Below, one piece after another: positions 45,485-54,465 of a stretch of DNA of 64,000 nucleotides; the stretch's first letter is position 1; the number at the start of each line of letters is the position of its first letter. The stretch spans positions 744,001-808,000 of the forward strand of contig JADJJH010000001.1 in the NCBI GenBank assembly GCA_016706595.1. Reading direction: 5' to 3'. Origin of the DNA: Bacteroidota bacterium (GTDB taxonomy: Bacteria; Bacteroidota; Bacteroidia; Chitinophagales; Chitinophagaceae). A model generated the notes under the pieces. That model saw only the letters and a program-made list of their open reading frames with translations, was not told the DNA's origin and ran no database searches. The translations under genes and the position numbers were made by a program.

Positions 45485-45560
45485 CAGACCAATAAATTGG
45501 TCTGAACAGCTATCTAATCGGCATAAACTCCCGTAGGTACGGGATAAGATTTGGCCTACG
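45485..45560. promoter_or_regulatory. Two perfect palindromes and an alternative hairpin, possible operator or attenuator
   Basis: CAGACCAAT-AA-ATTGGTCTG lies at 45485-45504 and TCCCGTA-GG-TACGGGA at 45529-45544. CGTAGG (45532-45537) can instead pair with CCTACG (45555-45560). They are in the 283-bp gap between nusG (downstream side) and the T9SS gene start at 45375. Function is unproven. Confidence 0.4.
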
Positions 45561-45607
45561 ACACAAATCACATTGTTATAAAATCTTCTCCTTTTCAGCA
45601 AATCACA

Positions 45608-45636
45608 ACAAAAAAGGCTGCCTTTCGACAACCTTT
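45608..45636 (-). terminator. Rho-independent terminator after nusG
   Basis: On the minus strand AAAGGTTG pairs with CAGCCTTT (one G-T pair) over an 8-nt loop, followed by a T-run. It is 22 bp beyond the nusG stop and closes the tuf-trnW-secE-nusG unit. Confidence 0.85.
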
Positions 45637-45658
45637 ATAAAATTAAAATATATTTTAT

Positions 45659-46240
45659 TTACGATACTTTTTCAACCTGCATATAGCTTAATTCTACAGG
45701 CGTTGAACGACCAAATATTTTTACAACTACTCTTAATTTCTTCTTCTCATCATTAATTTCTTCGATAGTTCCGTTGAAATCGTTGAAAGGACCATCGACA
45801 ATTTTAACCGGTTCGCCAATCACAAAAGGATCAGACATGACAACACCATTATCGGCCATTTCATCCATCTTGCCAAACATCTTATTCACTTCACTTTTAC
45901 GCAAAGCATCCGGATGATCTTTTCCTAAGAAATGAATAACACCGGATACATTTTTAATCGCTTGTATCATGTCATCCGATAAACGTGATGTAGTTGCTTC
46001 AAGAAGTATATAACCCGAGAAAAGAATTTTTTCACGCATCACTTTTTTACCGGCAACTACTTTAAATACTTTTTCAACCGGACACATAATTTGAGTAATT
46101 ACATTACCCCAACCTGAACGTCTGATTTCAATATCCAGATAATCTTTAATTTTACGCTCCTTGCCACTTAATACACGAAGAACGAACCATTTATTTTCCG
46201 ACTCCTTCTTCTCAACACCTTCTTCTATGATAGTTTCCAT
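45659..46240 (-). CDS. nusG: Transcription termination/antitermination factor NusG
   Basis: 193 residues. The NGN domain begins KWFVLRVLSGKERKIKDYL (about 17-35) and continues KILFSGYILLEA and MIQAIKNVSGVIHFLG. The KOW motif is VKIVDGPFNDFNGTIEEIN (about 145-163). NusG binds RNA polymerase and links it to Rho, the ribosome or processivity complexes. It follows secE by 11 bp, the usual order, but a terminator follows immediately, so rplK-rplA-rpoB do not follow as they do in most bacteria. Confidence 0.95.
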   Translation of the reverse strand: METIIEEGVEKKESENKWFVLRVLSGKERKIKDYLDIEIRRSGWGNVITQIMCPVEKVFKVVAGKKVMREKILFSGYILLEATTSRLSDDMIQAIKNVSGVIHFLGKDHPDALRKSEVNKMFGKMDEMADNGVVMSDPFVIGEPVKIVDGPFNDFNGTIEEINDEKKKLRVVVKIFGRSTPVELSYMQVEKVS

Positions 46241-46251
46241 TACGGTATTAT

Positions 46252-46446
46252 TTATTTAAAGAAATTATAGAAGGTTTCAAAAACCAACTCAGATACACCA
46301 TCCATTGCAAAAATCAAAAGCGTAAGTAAGATAATACTTACTAAAGTAATGATTGTAGTTTGTTGAAGTTCAGACCATGTAGGCCATGTTACTTTATGAA
46401 TAAGTTCATCGTAAGCCTCTTCGAAATAATTTAATACTTTACTCAT
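46252..46446 (-). CDS. secE: Preprotein translocase subunit SecE
   Basis: 64 residues from the ATG at 46446; the longer frame to 46473 starts at TTG and adds nonconserved residues. EEAYDELIHKVTWPTWSELQ is the conserved cytoplasmic amphipathic helix, followed by one membrane span (TTIITLVSIILLTLLIFAM). SecE clamps SecY in the inner membrane. It sits between tRNA-Trp and nusG as in many Bacteroidota. Confidence 0.93.
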   Translation of the reverse strand: MSKVLNYFEEAYDELIHKVTWPTWSELQQTTIITLVSIILLTLLIFAMDGVSELVFETFYNFFK

Positions 46447-46493
46447 ATTATCTGTTTTGTACAGTTTATTCAACTGTCTGTTTTCAAAAATTG

Positions 46494-46564
46494 CACGGGC
46501 ACTAAGATTCGAACTCAGATCAAAGGTTTTGGAGACCCGTATGCTACCATTGCACCATGCCCGT
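46494..46564 (-). tRNA. trnW: tRNA-Trp (anticodon CCA)
   Basis: The 71-nt minus-strand sequence folds as a cloverleaf. The acceptor ACGGGCA (46558-46564) pairs with TGCCCGT (46495-46501), the discriminator is G at 46494, the anticodon loop is CTCCAAA with CCA, and the T loop TTCGAAT is intact. No CCA end is encoded. It lies between tuf and secE, the standard position in this lineage. Confidence 0.95.
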
Positions 46565-46569
46565 AAAAT

Positions 46570-46610
46570 TTAATTAGCTAATTAGCAAAATGGGCTAATT
46601 AGCTAATTAA
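46570..46610. other. Perfect 17-bp inverted repeat between tuf and tRNA-Trp
   Basis: Left arm 46570-46586 and right arm 46594-46610 are exact reverse complements (TTAATTAGCTAATTAGC and its inverse) around a 7-nt loop AAAATGG. The arms are themselves repeats of TTAATTAGC/GCTAATTA. There is no T-run, so it is more likely an RNA-processing or stabilising hairpin at the tuf 3' end than a simple terminator. Confidence 0.8.
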
Positions 46611-46633
46611 AAGTATATTCAAAGAAATTGAAA

Positions 46634-47821
46634 TTATTTGATAATTTCTGTAACCTGACCCGCACCAACGGTACGTCCACCTTCACGGATAGAGAACTTA
46701 AGTCCTTTTTCCATCGCGATTGGTCCGATTAACTTAACCGTAATACTTACATTATCACCAGGCATAACCATTTCAGTTCCTGCAGGTAACATTACCTCAC
46801 CGGTAATATCTGTGGTACGGAAATAGAATTGAGGACGATATTTATTAAAGAATGGTGTATGACGACCACCTTCTTCTTTGCTTAATACATAAACCTCACC
46901 TTTAAATTCAGTGTGCGGTGTGATAGATTTTGGTTTGCAAATAACCATACCACGACGGATATCGTTTTTCTCAATACCACGTAATAATAAACCAGCATTA
47001 TCACCAGCTTCACCACGATCTAATAATTTACGGAACATCTCAACACCTGTACAAACAGATTTCAAAGGTGTTTCGTTAAATCCAACGATTTCAACCTCTT
47101 CACCTACTTTAATCACACCTCTTTCGATACGACCTGTAGCAACCGTTCCACGACCAGTGATAGAGAATACATCCTCAACAGACATCAAGAAATCTTGATC
47201 AACCGGACGAGGAGGTAATGGAATATAAGTATCAACAGCATCCATCAATTCAGTGATTTTCGCTGTCCATTGTGGATCTCCAGCTAATGCACCGGTTGCA
47301 GAACCTTGGATGATAGGTGTATTGTCACCATCAAAACCATAAGAACTTAATAAATCACGAATTTCCATTTCAACAAGTTCCAATAATTCAGGATCAGGAA
47401 CGATATCAACTTTGTTCATGAAAACAACCATTTTAGGAACACCTACTTGGCGCGCTAAAAGGATATGCTCTCTTGTTTGTGGCATCGGACCATCTGTTGA
47501 AGCTACAACTAAAATCGCTCCATCCATCTGGGCAGCACCGGTAATCATATTCTTTACATAGTCAGCGTGACCCGGGCAATCCACATGCGCATAGTGACGT
47601 GTTGAAGTTTCATACTCAACGTGTGCTGTATTAATGGTAATACCTCTTTCTTTCTCTTCAGGTGCTCCGTCGATATCATCATAATTCTTCTTCTCAGCCA
47701 ATCCAAGCTTTGATAATACGTCAGTAATTGCAGCAGTCAATGTAGTTTTACCATGATCTACGTGACCGATAGTGCCAATGTTAACATGAGGTTTGTCCCT
47801 CTTGAAGGTCTCTTTTGCCAT
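46634..47821 (-). CDS. tuf: Elongation factor Tu
   Basis: 395 residues, full length. All GTPase motifs are present: GHVDHGKT (about 19-26), RGITI (about 59), DCPGHAD (about 81), NKVD (about 136) and the SA-type G5 motif in GSATGAL. Domain 2 has [13 protein letters not shown] and domain 3 ends with [11 protein letters not shown]-Tu delivers aminoacyl-tRNA to the ribosome. It heads the unit with tRNA-Trp, secE and nusG, driven by a consensus TTTG-N19-TACATTTG promoter. Confidence 0.98.
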   Translation of the reverse strand: MAKETFKRDKPHVNIGTIGHVDHGKTTLTAAITDVLSKLGLAEKKNYDDIDGAPEEKERGITINTAHVEYETSTRHYAHVDCPGHADYVKNMITGAAQMDGAILVVASTDGPMPQTREHILLARQVGVPKMVVFMNKVDIVPDPELLELVEMEIRDLLSSYGFDGDNTPIIQGSATGALAGDPQWTAKITELMDAVDTYIPLPPRPVDQDFLMSVEDVFSITGRGTVATGRIERGVIKVGEEVEIVGFNETPLKSVCTGVEMFRKLLDRGEAGDNAGLLLRGIEKNDIRRGMVICKPKSITPHTEFKGEVYVLSKEEGGRHTPFFNKYRPQFYFRTTDITGEVMLPAGTEMVMPGDNVSITVKLIGPIAMEKGLKFSIREGGRTVGAGQVTEIIK

Positions 47822-47875
47822 CTTATTTTGTTTTAAAAAGTTTTAATTTTAGTTATATTTTGAAAATATGGAGTG

Positions 47876-47906
47876 CAAATGTAAATTTTAGATTCGAATA
47901 AACAAA
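47876..47906 (-). promoter_or_regulatory. Consensus promoter of tuf
   Basis: On the minus strand TTTG (47903-47906) and TACATTTG (47876-47883) are separated by 19 bp, matching the Bacteroidota primary sigma consensus at both boxes. The expected transcript start is near 47870, with a leader of about 50 nt. Confidence 0.8.
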
Positions 47907-47960
47907 AATATTTTTAATCTGTTTAATTCTTTTATATATAGGCTTGAAACACTTGCTCTG

Positions 47961-49010
47961 CTATTGCTTTAACGACTTTGGCAGTAATTCATTTTGCTTT
48001 TCTTTTCTAGAGTAGATATAATAAATTAAGGTATAGAAACTCATGAATCCAATAGCAATAAAAAAAAGAGCCAATGAACTATTATAAAATAAAACGGCTA
48101 GCGCATTAAATATCAAAATAAAGGGGAAAATGACCAGCGAGGTGAGTGGGTTATTCTGATTTGTGATATTTCGAAATATAAATTGATGAACATGCTTTGA
48201 ATCTGGATGTAATGGTGATAATCGATGGATAATCATCCTTCTAGAAAAAGAAAAAATTACTTCCCAAACCGGATATATTAAACATACTAAGGCAAACCAA
48301 GGCGAAACATCGGAATGCCTTTTTACAATCATAATAGATAAAATAGCCAACATAAACCCCAAACTATAGGCTCCCCCATCGCCTAAAAATATTTTACCAA
48401 ATGGGAAATTAAAAAGTAAGAACCCTAAAATAGACGCCATACAAATTAAACTGATATACGCCATGGTTTGGTCCTGCAACATAATACTAATGACAAAATA
48501 GGTACTAAAAATCAGAAAACTAACGCCTGAAGACAAACCATTAAATCCATCTATTAAGTTAGTTCCATTGATTAAACCTAAAAATGCAATTACCGAAATA
48601 CATACCCCTACCCAATAAGGAACGATAATAAATCCAAAATCAACAACTACGGCATCTATCATATATATCGCCATAACTGCCGAAATACTCATAATTAACA
48701 GACGTCGTAAAGGCGTAATTTTAGCAAAAAGATCTTCAAGAAAACCAGCTAAAAATGCGGGAATCAAACATAGAATAATTTTCAATCCAAGCATTTCGCC
48801 TTGAACATCCTTGGTCATAAATACACAGGCAATAAAAATGCCCAACCCACCTATTCGTGGTGTAGGTTCATTATGTAATTTTTGCGGAAGGTCACTGTTA
48901 TGGTCATCGATAAAAATGCCACGTTTATGCGATAGATCAATTACCAAATACTGAGTTAATAAAGAAACCAGAAATGCCCCTAAGCCATATATTAATAACG
49001 AATAATCCAT
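47961..49010 (-). CDS. WecA/MraY-type undecaprenyl-phosphate glycosyl-1-phosphate transferase
   Basis: 349 residues from the ATG at 49010; the longer frame starts at TTG inside the promoter. About ten membrane spans. Family motifs: NEPTPRIGGLGIF (about 47-59), GTNLIDGFNGLSSG (about 151-164, Mg/catalytic Asp), FGKIFLGDGGAYSLGF (about 205-220), and HRLSPLHPDSKHVHQF (about 275), like WecA/TagO. It would transfer a sugar phosphate (often GlcNAc-1-P) to undecaprenyl phosphate, starting a surface polysaccharide. No other polysaccharide genes are adjacent except the TPR membrane protein upstream. Confidence 0.9.
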   Translation of the reverse strand: MDYSLLIYGLGAFLVSLLTQYLVIDLSHKRGIFIDDHNSDLPQKLHNEPTPRIGGLGIFIACVFMTKDVQGEMLGLKIILCLIPAFLAGFLEDLFAKITPLRRLLIMSISAVMAIYMIDAVVVDFGFIIVPYWVGVCISVIAFLGLINGTNLIDGFNGLSSGVSFLIFSTYFVISIMLQDQTMAYISLICMASILGFLLFNFPFGKIFLGDGGAYSLGFMLAILSIMIVKRHSDVSPWFALVCLIYPVWEVIFSFSRRMIIHRLSPLHPDSKHVHQFIFRNITNQNNPLTSLVIFPFILIFNALAVLFYNSSLALFFIAIGFMSFYTLIYYIYSRKEKQNELLPKSLKQ

Positions 49011-49019
49011 TACGAGTGG

Positions 49020-49027
49020 CAAATATA
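49020..49027 (-). promoter_or_regulatory. -7 box (TATATTTG) of the WecA-type gene
   Basis: A perfect TAnnTTTG box ends 9 bp upstream of the ATG at 49010, so the transcript would be nearly leaderless. The remaining gap up to 49162 contains the degenerate words GAAGATTGAAGACTGAAGACTGAA (split by short steps) near 49125-49160. Confidence 0.45.
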
Positions 49028-49162
49028 TTATTTAATTGCTAATTTTTTTTACTAGTTATTTGGTTAGGGATGAGCGATTAGAGGTTAGATGTCAGTAGCT
49101 CGGAGGTCGGGGTTCGTAATTCGTAATTGAAGATTGAAGACTGAAGACTGAATATTGAAGAT

Positions 49163-50833
49163 TTATTTTGTCAGTTCCATCAATCCCTGATTCACGGCAA
49201 TTCCCTCGGCTTGCTTTTTCAACAATAAGTTTTTAGCTTTTTCTTTTTGATTTGTTTCTACTAACATCAATACCAAATTATTAATTGCTTGCGAATTTTT
49301 TGGATCTTTCTCTAAATAGGTTTCCATATAAGTAATACTTTCCATAGTATTTTTTTCAAGAAAAGATAATCGTGATAGTAAAAAATAGGTATCGTAGTAG
49401 GCCGACAATTTTAATTCATCCAATAAATATTTTTTGGCCGTATCGAGTTTCCCTGCCTCTAAATATTGCTTTCCTAAATAATAATTAATATACTTTTCTT
49501 TTGGATTTAATGCATAAGCTTTCATCATCAATTGATTCGCTTGTTGCACATCGCTTGAATCTATTCGCGCTGCTAACATCATATTGGCATACGATGATAG
49601 AGGTGAAGTTTTTACCGCATCTTGCCAAAAACTAAGTGGACTGCTAAACTTATTTTGTTGATTGACATTTAAAGCAACAAAAAGAACGACAATGCCAACA
49701 GAGCCTACGACCGTAAATTTTTCGCCTGCATTTTTAAATAACCATGTTTGCGAAATGATTAATAAAATGCCAAGCATGGGAAGATATAATCTGTGTTCAA
49801 AATCTTGATCATTGATACTTGCCGGCAATAAAAATACCGGAAGCAAAAGCAATACAAACCATACCAAGCCTGCTAATACCATTCGTTGATTAATAGGTTT
49901 GGCAAAATACAGTGCAATGCCAATGAATACCAATGCCAGCGCACCAAACAAATAGCTCGTTTGATTCATCATTGGAAATACGCTAAGGTTGAATGGCAAA
50001 ATACTTTTACCAATATACTGTATGGCTATTGGCATACGAGTCACCATATCACTCATACTATGGGATTCAAAAACCGGATTGGGAATTAAACTGGCTTGCA
50101 TTCGAACAAGCCACCAAACAGCCATGCCTATAAACCAACTGATATATAAGTGCACAAATTCCTTCTTCTTCCATTCATCGTGAAAAATTAAGTACAGTAA
50201 ACTAAAAAATGCAAACGGAATTAATACAGCAGTTTCTTTGGTAAAAAAAGCCAACAAAAAAAGCATCGCTTGACCAATTAAATAAACTATTTTTTTGGTT
50301 TTTGTATAATGCAAAGCGGTAATCATTCCGGCGAAAGCAAATACGGCTAAGAGGGTATCATTTCGTCCGGGTATCCAAGCAACAGCTTGGGTTAAGGCAG
50401 GATGAACCGCAAAAATTACAGAAAGCAAAAAGGCATTGAGCTTGCTTACGTGTAATTTTTGAAGTAATATGTATAATAGTAAAACCGCTAAGAGATGCAA
50501 TAAAATATTAAAAAAGAAATAGGCTTTGATATTATCTTGAGCAAACCATGTATTTATAATAAATGAATTGAGCAACATAGGGCGATAATAAAAATCTTTA
50601 TCTTCACTAAATACACCTCGCTTAAATGAGTGAATTAAATTATTGGCATTACTGTTATACTCATGAAATTCGTTGACAAATATGGTATCATCTAAATCGG
50701 TAAAGCCATGATTCGTAGAGCCTGAATATAAGAGCATTACCACGATGGTTAAAATCAAAAATGGAAATGGAATTCGAATTCCTTTCTTTTCTTCCTTTTC
50801 AATCGAAACATCATTCTTTTTTGTAGTAGACAT
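49163..50833 (-). CDS. Multi-spanning glycosyltransferase-like protein with C-terminal TPRs
   Basis: 556 residues. About ten membrane spans fill residues 25-390, with the loop DLDDTIFVNEFHEY followed later by YYRPMLL and HPALTQAVAWIPGRNDTLLAVFAF. These are the hallmarks of the PMT/TMTC-like family (GT-C fold). The C-terminal 150 residues are TPR-like repeats (MMKAYALNPKEKYINYYLGK, ETYLEKDPKNSQAINNLVLM). GT-C enzymes use lipid-linked sugars on the outer face of the membrane. Activity is not proven. It is preceded by a perfect TACATTTG box and not directly co-transcribed with the WecA-type gene (140-bp gap). Confidence 0.75.
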   Translation of the reverse strand: MSTTKKNDVSIEKEEKKGIRIPFPFLILTIVVMLLYSGSTNHGFTDLDDTIFVNEFHEYNSNANNLIHSFKRGVFSEDKDFYYRPMLLNSFIINTWFAQDNIKAYFFFNILLHLLAVLLLYILLQKLHVSKLNAFLLSVIFAVHPALTQAVAWIPGRNDTLLAVFAFAGMITALHYTKTKKIVYLIGQAMLFLLAFFTKETAVLIPFAFFSLLYLIFHDEWKKKEFVHLYISWFIGMAVWWLVRMQASLIPNPVFESHSMSDMVTRMPIAIQYIGKSILPFNLSVFPMMNQTSYLFGALALVFIGIALYFAKPINQRMVLAGLVWFVLLLLPVFLLPASINDQDFEHRLYLPMLGILLIISQTWLFKNAGEKFTVVGSVGIVVLFVALNVNQQNKFSSPLSFWQDAVKTSPLSSYANMMLAARIDSSDVQQANQLMMKAYALNPKEKYINYYLGKQYLEAGKLDTAKKYLLDELKLSAYYDTYFLLSRLSFLEKNTMESITYMETYLEKDPKNSQAINNLVLMLVETNQKEKAKNLLLKKQAEGIAVNQGLMELTK

Positions 50834-50863
50834 TAGTTCAATATTTTTTTATTTAAAAGAAAA

Positions 50864-50871
50864 CAAATGTA
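50864..50871 (-). promoter_or_regulatory. -7 box (TACATTTG) of the TPR membrane-protein gene
   Basis: Perfect TAnnTTTG match on the minus strand, 30 bp upstream of the ATG at 50833. Confidence 0.5.
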
Positions 50872-50917
50872 GAGTACCAAACTTAAAAAAACGTTGAATT
50901 TAAAGACCGTCCCTAAT

Positions 50918-50945
50918 TAAAAAATCCCTCGCTAAGCGAAGGATT
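50918..50945 (-). terminator. Rho-independent terminator after rpsT
   Basis: On the minus strand AATCCTTCGC pairs with GCGAGGGATT (one G-T pair) around a 3-nt loop and ends in TTTTTT. It begins 21 bp beyond the stop codon. Confidence 0.88.
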
Positions 50946-50966
50946 CTTACATATTTTAATTAAAAA

Positions 50967-51323
50967 CTATTCTGCAGTTGGCGTGGGTGCGGTTGTACCT
51001 CTTGGTGTAGTTCTTTTCTTAGCCACCTTTTTCGTAGATTCTCTTTTTACTTTAGTTTCTACAACAATATTCGCTACGTTATTTACACCTTTAGCAAGTG
51101 CCGATTTTAAATTAGCCGCTTTATTCTTGTGAATAATATTACGCTTTGCTAATTTATCAAGCATGGCTTCAACCTTCTTCAACTTATCCTTAGCTTCACC
51201 TTCATTGGTTAAGGCCATTAAGTCACGCATTGCATTACGCGTAGTTTTTCCGTGGTAACGATTTCTTTCGCGGCGCTTGTTTGCTTGTCTGGTATCTTTT
51301 TTGGTCGCTTTATGATTAGCCAT
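50967..51323 (-). CDS. rpsT: 30S ribosomal protein S20 with C-terminal extension
   Basis: 118 residues; the first 85 are S20: MANHKATKKDTRQANKRR, NRYHGKTTRNAMRDLM, and KRNIIHKNKAANLKSALAKGVN. S20 binds 16S rRNA helices early in 30S assembly. The last 30 residues (VETKVKRESTKKVAKKRTTP then a Thr/Pro-rich end) are an extra basic tail beyond the usual 84-90. It is monocistronic with a strong terminator. The first ATG is used. Confidence 0.92.
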   Translation of the reverse strand: MANHKATKKDTRQANKRRERNRYHGKTTRNAMRDLMALTNEGEAKDKLKKVEAMLDKLAKRNIIHKNKAANLKSALAKGVNNVANIVVETKVKRESTKKVAKKRTTPRGTTAPTPTAE

Positions 51324-51581
51324 TATGAATTTTTAAGGCTGCGAAACTAATCAATTATTTTAAATTAGTGCAAAATTTTTTAATAATTCTGTATTTTTTT
51401 AGTTCCAAGCGATCCTTCTAGACATAAATATGCTTTGCAAAATCATTTCCTACCACAAAACAAAATCAAATTTACAGTTGTTGTAGGGCAAATTATAACC
51501 TAATTTAGCGCGCTTTTTAGGGATGAAAGCTTATAAAAGCAATAAGTTAAACTTAATAATTTACAAAACAGCGCACTACAA

Positions 51582-54353
51582 ATGAAAGATTTTTCGTATA
51601 TCACACAATCGCATCCAGGCTATATTGAAGAGGTTTATAAAGAATTCGTACAAAACCCGCAAGGTATTGACCCCGAACTGAAAAAGTTTTTCGAAGGATT
51701 CGATTTCGCTATCGCTAATGCCGGTGGTATGCAACCACAAGCTGTGAAAAGTGAATCTATCGAAAAGACACCAATTTCTACATCAAGCAATTCTATCGAT
51801 ATTCGAAAAGAATTTGCGGTGTATCAACTCATTCGGGCTTATCGTAAACGTGGACATTTAATTAGCAATACCAATCCAATACGCCCTAGAAAAGATCGTC
51901 AAGCCCAATTAGAACTAGCCCATTTCGGACTCAACGAAAACGATATGGATACTTTCTTTAATGCGGCTACCCTACTCGGAAAAGAAAAAATGCAGTTGAA
52001 AGATATTATCAGTCATCTGCAAAAAATATATACTTCTACCATTGGTGTCGAATATACCTATATCAACAACGAAAGTATTTGCAAATGGGTGGAACATGAG
52101 TTCGAAAAAATCATGAACGAAGAACTTCCTCTAGTCAAGAAAAAACGCATTCTCGAAAAATTGAATCAAGGGGTAATTTTCGAAAAGTTTTTACATACTA
52201 AATTCATTGGTCAAAAACGTTTTTCACTCGAAGGAGGAGAAAGTACCATTGCCGCACTCGATGCCATTATTACCGAAGCTGCCGAACAAAATGTACAAGA
52301 AGTTGTAATTGGAATGGCACATCGAGGTCGATTGAATATTCTCGCCAACATCTTGCAAAAAACCTACGAACAAATATTCACCGAATTTGAAGGTGCTGCT
52401 CCGGCCGACTCAACCATGGGTAGCGGTGATGTTAAATATCATCTTGGATTTAAAAGCGATGTAAGTACCTTACATAAAAAGAAAATCAATTTGCAACTTA
52501 TGCCTAACCCTTCACATCTTGAAGCGGTGAACCCATTAGTAGAAGGTTTTGCTCGTGCTAAAGCCGATACTTTGTATGGAAGCGATTTTGATAAAATATT
52601 ACCGATACTGATTCATGGCGATGCCTCGGTAGCCGGACAAGGCATTGTGTATGAAGTTTTGCAAATGAGTGATTTGCGCGGGTATTACACCGGCGGAACT
52701 ATCCATTATGTAATCAATAATCAAATTGGATTCACAACCGATTTTGATGATGCACGCAGCGCCGACTATTCAACAAGTATTGCCAGTATGGTACAAGCCC
52801 CTGTTTTTCATGTGAATGGCGATGATCCTGAAGCAGTAGTAAAAGTATCTGAATTGGCTTTACGCTTCCGCCAAGAATTTAATCGTGATGTGTTTATCGA
52901 CATGGTTTGCTATCGTAAGCACGGACATAACGAAGGCGATGACCCAAAATTTACACAACCCGAATTATACGCACTCATCGATAAGCATCCGAATCCCCGC
53001 GAACGTTATGTACAAAAATTATTACAACAAGGTGATGTTCAAGAGGCATTGGCAAAAGAAATGGAAAAAGTATTTTGGTCTGACCTTCAAGATCGTCTTG
53101 ATGAAGTAAAACAAAAACCACTGCCCTATTCGCGTCAAGAACCCGAACTTGCTTGGTTGGCTTTACGTCGTGCCGATGAAAACGATTTTCACTCTTCCCC
53201 ATCAACGGCAATTAGTAAAGAACAATTTGAGTTAACTTTTCATGCGTTGATGAAAATGCCTGAAGGATTTGTGCCCTTAAAAAAAGTACAAAAACTGTTA
53301 GATGACAAACAAAAACTCTATAACGAACAGCAACTAGTTGATTGGGCAACCGCTGAACTACTTGCCTATGGAAGTATTTTAGCAGAAGGTAAAGATGTGC
53401 GTATGAGCGGACAAGACGTAGGACGCGGAACCTTCTCACATCGACATGCGGTTGTGTATGAGGAATGTGGCACCATCAAACATAATCGATTAAGCAAAAT
53501 CGATGATCCACAAGGTCAGTTTCGAATTTACAATTCATTATTAAGTGAATATGCGGTGTTAGGTTTTGAATATGGCTATGCCATGGCAAACCCCAATAGC
53601 TTAGTAATTTGGGAAGCTCAGTTTGGCGATTTTTGTAATGGTGCGCAAACCATTATCGACCAATTTATTGCCGGAGCTGAAACTAAATGGGGTAAACAAA
53701 ATGGCATGGTGATGTTATTACCGCATGGTTACGAAGGTCAAGGTCCGGAGCATTCAAGTGCACGTATGGAAAGATTTTTGCAATTATGCGCCGAACAAAA
53801 TATGATCATCACAAATTGTACAACTGCTGCTAATTTCTTTCATGTATTACGCCGACAGGTAAGTTTTGATTTCAGAAAACCGCTCATCAATTTTTCACCA
53901 AAAGCGAACTTGCGCTTAGCAAAAGCCTATAGCAAAGTAGATGAGTTTTTACACGGCGGATTTAAAGAAGTGATAGATGATGAATTAGTAGAAGATAGCA
54001 AATTGGTGAAACGAGTTTTGCTATGTACTGGAAAAGTATATTACGATTTGCTCGAGTATAAACAAGCGAACGAACGCAATGATATTGCCATCATTCGATT
54101 AGAACAAATTCACCCATTACCAATCCAGCAACTCACTGACTTGTATCGAAATAAATACAAAGGTGCGCAATGGATATGGGTGCAAGAAGAACCTCGAAAT
54201 ATGGGCGCCGCATCTTTTCTGAAAATGAATATCGATGAAAATCAATTAAAACTTGGGTATTTAACTCGATCGGCAAGTGCATCAACAGCTACCGGTTTTG
54301 CAAAAAAACACGCAGAAGAACAAAAGGCTTTAGTTGAAGGTGCATTTAGTTAG
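51582..54353 (+). CDS. sucA: 2-oxoglutarate dehydrogenase E1 component
   Basis: 923 residues, the size of SucA. The N-terminal E2-binding segment (SYITQSHPGYIEEVYKEFVQ) is present. The thiamine-PP core has GMAHRGRLNILANI (about 243), HGDASVAGQGIVYE (about 343), NGDDPEAV (about 412) and RKHGHNEGDDP (about 445). The transketolase-like half has GRGTFSHRHAVV and WEAQFGDFCNGAQ. It decarboxylates 2-oxoglutarate and transfers succinyl to E2 lipoamide in the TCA cycle. sucB normally follows, but here a LOG-family gene follows after 112 bp, so E2 must be elsewhere. Confidence 0.95.
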   Translation: MKDFSYITQSHPGYIEEVYKEFVQNPQGIDPELKKFFEGFDFAIANAGGMQPQAVKSESIEKTPISTSSNSIDIRKEFAVYQLIRAYRKRGHLISNTNPIRPRKDRQAQLELAHFGLNENDMDTFFNAATLLGKEKMQLKDIISHLQKIYTSTIGVEYTYINNESICKWVEHEFEKIMNEELPLVKKKRILEKLNQGVIFEKFLHTKFIGQKRFSLEGGESTIAALDAIITEAAEQNVQEVVIGMAHRGRLNILANILQKTYEQIFTEFEGAAPADSTMGSGDVKYHLGFKSDVSTLHKKKINLQLMPNPSHLEAVNPLVEGFARAKADTLYGSDFDKILPILIHGDASVAGQGIVYEVLQMSDLRGYYTGGTIHYVINNQIGFTTDFDDARSADYSTSIASMVQAPVFHVNGDDPEAVVKVSELALRFRQEFNRDVFIDMVCYRKHGHNEGDDPKFTQPELYALIDKHPNPRERYVQKLLQQGDVQEALAKEMEKVFWSDLQDRLDEVKQKPLPYSRQEPELAWLALRRADENDFHSSPSTAISKEQFELTFHALMKMPEGFVPLKKVQKLLDDKQKLYNEQQLVDWATAELLAYGSILAEGKDVRMSGQDVGRGTFSHRHAVVYEECGTIKHNRLSKIDDPQGQFRIYNSLLSEYAVLGFEYGYAMANPNSLVIWEAQFGDFCNGAQTIIDQFIAGAETKWGKQNGMVMLLPHGYEGQGPEHSSARMERFLQLCAEQNMIITNCTTAANFFHVLRRQVSFDFRKPLINFSPKANLRLAKAYSKVDEFLHGGFKEVIDDELVEDSKLVKRVLLCTGKVYYDLLEYKQANERNDIAIIRLEQIHPLPIQQLTDLYRNKYKGAQWIWVQEEPRNMGAASFLKMNIDENQLKLGYLTRSASASTATGFAKKHAEEQKALVEGAFS

Positions 54354-54465
54354 TATTGTGTAACAACAAAAAGTAATTTAGTTTCACTCGCCTGTAATGT
54401 AAAGCGCTTGTTTCAATTTGATTTATCACCGTAAATAAATTACTTTCGAATTTGATAGGTAAGCT

